A DNA stretch of 9,015 nucleotides from Bacteroidales bacterium (lineage in GTDB: Bacteria > Bacteroidota > Bacteroidia > Bacteroidales > PUMT01). The notes below the pieces were generated by a model that ran no database searches, was not told the DNA's origin, and saw nothing but the letters and a program-made list of their open reading frames with translations. How positions within the stretch are numbered: position 1 is the first letter of the stretch; every line of letters starts with the position of its first letter. This document shows, piece by piece, positions 6,867 to 9,015 of the stretch. The position numbers and the translations under genes were made by a program. The stretch is from assembly GCA_007119075.1 (NCBI GenBank), contig SKQJ01000286.1:1-9015 (forward strand), in the 5' to 3' direction.

Positions 6867-7619
6867 GTGCAAAACTTTCCGAATTTCCTGGAATTAAGCA
6901 GGCTCCGGTACAGGGCCAACAGGTACAAAAACAGGCATGACAAAGGGGGAATACTTTTCCTGATCTCTTCAATAGAAGAGGGACAAACAGTTATGGATAT
7001 CGGGGCTCATAAGGCCGGCTACACTTACTGGATGGCAAGGCAGCTGGGCCGTACGGGAATGGTTTATGCCTTTGAGCCCCAATCGCACCTCTATGACTAT
7101 ATTACCAGGATCAGGGACGTTTGCCGTTGGGACAACGTGAAGGTGGAAAACATTGCACTTTCGGATGAAACAACAACGGCAACACTTCGCATCCCCCACG
7201 GCAAGCCCGGAAAAAAGTCTTCACCGGGCGCCACTATCATCGAGGGCGACCGGCAGTTCACAGGCTCAACTCAAAAAGTGGGCACTGAATCACTTGATTC
7301 CTATTGCAGCAGGCATGCCATCGCACCTGATTTTTTGAAGATAGATGTCGAAGGCAACGAACTTAAAATTTTCAGGGGCGGGATCAATACTCTGAAAACC
7401 AGTAAACCCAGGATCCTTGTGGAGATAGAGTCCCGTCACGCGGGAAAGGAACGGGCGATCGAAACATTTGATTTTCTTAAATCCCTGGGCTATTCGGGGC
7501 ATTTTATAAAGGGCTCGGAGCGTATTCCCCTGGCTTCTTTTAGTTTTGAAACCCACCAGAACCTGCAGGACATGAAGAATTACTGCAACAACTTCACCTT
7601 CGAGCACTCCCGGGATTAA
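6867..7619 (+). CDS. FkbM family SAM-dependent methyltransferase
   Basis: A 250-residue class I methyltransferase. Seen in the sequence: the SAM-binding motif I VMDIGAHKAGYT (42-53), the acidic loop of motif II in YAFEPQ (67-72), NIALSD (95-100), and the FkbM signature FLKIDVEGNELKIFRGG (156-172) followed by ILVEIESRH (183-191). Family members O-methylate sugars, polyketides or other small molecules; the acceptor here cannot be predicted, and no glycan or polyketide gene is in view. The only plausible upstream start is GTG at 6867, since a TAA occurs in frame at 6861-6863 and the next in-frame ATG (about 6993) would remove part of motif I. The 29-base gap from DUF4395 suggests an operon. A weak imperfect inverted repeat (CCGGCT at 7627, AGCCGG at 7660) follows the stop, without a T-tract. 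Confidence 0.9.
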   Translation: MQNFPNFLELSRLRYRANRYKNRHDKGGILFLISSIEEGQTVMDIGAHKAGYTYWMARQLGRTGMVYAFEPQSHLYDYITRIRDVCRWDNVKVENIALSDETTTATLRIPHGKPGKKSSPGATIIEGDRQFTGSTQKVGTESLDSYCSRHAIAPDFLKIDVEGNELKIFRGGINTLKTSKPRILVEIESRHAGKERAIETFDFLKSLGYSGHFIKGSERIPLASFSFETHQNLQDMKNYCNNFTFEHSRD

Positions 7620-7918
7620 AAAGGCCCCGGCTGAGCCATCCGGAGGTGCATGCCCCGGGAGCCGGTCCGGCGACATCAGGACTCTCCGGAGGCCTGCGTG
7701 GATGAGACAGTATCAGAATGTTGTCTTTTTTCTCATTTAGTAGAAAAATATCCCCGAAACAAGGGGTCACTGATATTCCGGAAAGTTCGCCATTTATCGG
7801 CTAACAGTCTGTCAGTGAGACTGCTTGTTGCCAAACTCCAAAAACCGGAATAATTGGTATGGTTTTGATGATCATTAACGGAAATGAACCGGTAACGGCA
7901 ATAATAAAATATATTACG
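7620..7918. other. Intergenic gap before the Ku gene, with hairpins
   Basis: These 299 bases lie between the methyltransferase and Ku genes and should carry the Ku-LigD promoter. Visible structures are the direct repeat TCCGGAGG (near 7639 and 7685), CCCC-GAAACAA-GGGG (7752-7766), the palindrome TTCCGGAA (7776-7783), and a clean hairpin CAGTCT-GTCAGTG-AGACTG (7805-7823). The bases just before the Ku ATG are very AT-rich. I found no confident promoter match. The 67-codon frame at 7650-7853 has an arginine- and serine-rich composition without any motif, and I consider it chance. Confidence 0.4.
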
Positions 7919-8689
7919 ATGCCAAGGGCGATCTGGAAAGGCGGAATAAGCTTCGGACTGGTATATATACCCGTAAAATTATACAGCGGTGCCACCAGTC
8001 ATAAACTGGACCTTAATATGCTGAGAAAGGGTGACAAATGTCCGATAAAGTACGTCAGGGTATGCCAGGACGACGGAAAGGAGGTTGCCTGGAAAGATAT
8101 TGTAAAAGGCTACAGAATAGAGGATTATTATATTACAATATCAGACGAGGATTTCGAAAAAGCCAGTAAGGGAAAGAGTGAGAGTATTGATATACAGGAG
8201 TTCGTTAAAACCGAAGAGATAAATCCCCGGTATTTTGAAAAGCCTTACCTGCTGGAACCCGAGAAGGGAGCAGGGAAAACCTATAATTTATTGCGGGAGG
8301 CCATATTCGAATCGAAAATGGCCGGCCTGGCAAAATTCGTTCTCCGCAACAGGGAGCATCTCGCCCTGCTGATGGCAGATGAAAAAGTTCTTTACCTGAA
8401 TCAGATGAGGTTCCATGATGAACTCCGCAAACCCGATGACCTCAACATTCCTTCTTCAAGCCCTTCAAAGGGAGAACTGGAGATGGCCCTGCAGCTAATA
8501 AAAGGGATGAGCTCGAAATTCAAACCGGACAAGTACAGTGATACTTACCAGGAAACACTTAAAGAGATCATTGAGGCAAAAGCCGAAAACAAGGAGATCA
8601 GCGTACCCGGGAGCAAGAAGGAAGAGGAAGAGTCAACGGTCGATGATCTTATGGAACAGCTGAAAAAAAGCCTGGAAATGACCAGCTGA
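7919..8689 (+). CDS. ku: Ku protein, bacterial non-homologous end joining
   Basis: A 256-residue bacterial Ku. It homodimerises into a ring that threads onto double-strand DNA ends and recruits LigD. The N-terminus [20 protein letters not shown] (1-20) is the diagnostic family start and fixes the ATG at 7919. The frame stays open upstream to an ATG at 7859, but those 20 residues have no counterpart in the family. Core features follow: DLNMLRK (31-37), [20 protein letters not shown] (37-56), [20 protein letters not shown] (109-128) and [13 protein letters not shown] (139-151). The short C-terminal tail ends in a lysine/glutamate-rich linker and [13 protein letters not shown] (241-253), the minimal LigD-contacting segment. 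Its length is typical of short-tailed bacterial Ku. LigD begins 25 bases downstream on the same strand. Confidence 0.95.
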   Translation: MPRAIWKGGISFGLVYIPVKLYSGATSHKLDLNMLRKGDKCPIKYVRVCQDDGKEVAWKDIVKGYRIEDYYITISDEDFEKASKGKSESIDIQEFVKTEEINPRYFEKPYLLEPEKGAGKTYNLLREAIFESKMAGLAKFVLRNREHLALLMADEKVLYLNQMRFHDELRKPDDLNIPSSSPSKGELEMALQLIKGMSSKFKPDKYSDTYQETLKEIIEAKAENKEISVPGSKKEEEESTVDDLMEQLKKSLEMTS

Positions 8690-8714
8690 CAATCCGGTGG
8701 CTATTCCTCCCTCC

Positions 8715-9015
8715 ATGAATATGGGCAATCTTGACGAATATAACAGGAAGAGAGATTTCGGCAGTACTCCTGAACCTGCCGGGCGCCGTGCTGAGCCTGA
8801 AGAAAAGAACCGTTTCGTGGTACAGCGGCACATGGCAAGACGGGAACATTATGATTTCCGGCTCCAGCTGGGCGATGTTCTGATAAGCTGGGCAATCCCG
8901 AAAAAACCCGTTTACGATCCGGATGTAAGACGTCTTGCCATTAAAGTCGAAGACCATCCCCTGGAATACATCCATTTTGAAGGGACCATACCGAAGGGAA
9001 ATTACGGTGCCGGTA
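8715..9015 (+). CDS. ligD: LigD N-terminal 3'-phosphoesterase domain (partial, runs off window)
   Basis: The first 100 codons of a gene cut by the right edge. The protein begins [15 protein letters not shown] and continues into a LigD phosphoesterase (PE) domain: [19 protein letters not shown] (34-52), SWAIPKKP (59-66), [15 protein letters not shown] (71-85) and the truncated [11 protein letters not shown] (90-100). Family knowledge: the Pseudomonas aeruginosa PE residues His42, His48, Asp50, Arg52, Ser61, Lys66, Arg76 and His84 all have counterparts here, so the domain should process 3' ends with its metal cofactor. Whether ligase and polymerase domains follow lies outside the window; starting with PE is compatible with a full LigD or a stand-alone PE protein. 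It is probably co-transcribed with ku. ATG codons at 8715 and 8721 both fit; no Shine-Dalgarno sequence is seen. Confidence 0.9.
   Translation, partial: MNMGNLDEYNRKRDFGSTPEPAGRRAEPEEKNRFVVQRHMARREHYDFRLQLGDVLISWAIPKKPVYDPDVRRLAIKVEDHPLEYIHFEGTIPKGNYGAG

Noticed and set aside
6855..6869. TAATTTG before the methyltransferase as a Bacteroidota -7 promoter element (TAnnTTTG).
   Set aside because: The spacing is one base short of the consensus and it would overlap the GTG start codon.
7650..7853. A 67-codon plus-strand frame between the methyltransferase and Ku genes.
   Set aside because: No motif, no ribosome binding site, odd composition, and it spans several hairpins; probably chance.
7859..7918. 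A 20-residue N-terminal extension of Ku from the ATG at 7859.
   Set aside because: The family begins at [13 protein letters not shown], which matches the ATG at 7919; the extension looks like AT-rich leader sequence.

Overview
The window (9,015 bases, GC by eye about 50%) looks like ordinary chromosome from a member of the Bacteroidota. This rests on family membership (a SigZ-type ECF sigma factor with its cysteine-rich tail, DUF4197, DUF4395, a YyaL/DUF255 protein, a Ku/LigD pair) and on the near absence of Shine-Dalgarno sequences before the genes. It is an inference; there is no rRNA or tRNA gene to anchor it. I see no CRISPR array, phage gene or intact transposase.

Left part (1-3800): an ArsP/DUF318-type permease on the minus strand (126-1064) is divergent from a hormone-sensitive-lipase-family alpha/beta hydrolase on the plus strand (1255-2301). 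The 190-base gap between them carries a nested inverted repeat. The hydrolase converges on a two-gene minus-strand operon, a DUF4197 lipoprotein (3024-3767) followed by an overlapping SigZ-family sigma factor (2459-3034). The convergent gap holds an unusual cluster of short direct and palindromic repeats.

Middle (3768-6837): a 379-base non-coding or remnant stretch contains a perfect palindrome and other hairpins, plus weak small reading frames on both strands. It precedes a full-length YyaL-type thioredoxin-fold/six-hairpin protein (4147-6186). A four-helix DUF4395 membrane protein (6388-6837) follows after about 200 bases.

Right part (6867-9015): an FkbM-family methyltransferase (6867-7619) starts 29 bases after DUF4395. 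After a 299-base gap comes a bacterial non-homologous end-joining pair: Ku (7919-8689), and 25 bases later the start of LigD (8715 to the window edge), of which only the N-terminal phosphoesterase domain is visible. Ku and LigD are the one clear functional unit: Ku binds broken ends and recruits LigD, which trims and seals them.

I found no convincing undescribed system. The points most worth checking are the repeat cluster at 2284-2417, the overlapping DUF4197-sigZ operon, the remnant-like stretch 3901-4146 and the nested inverted repeat at 1171-1209.
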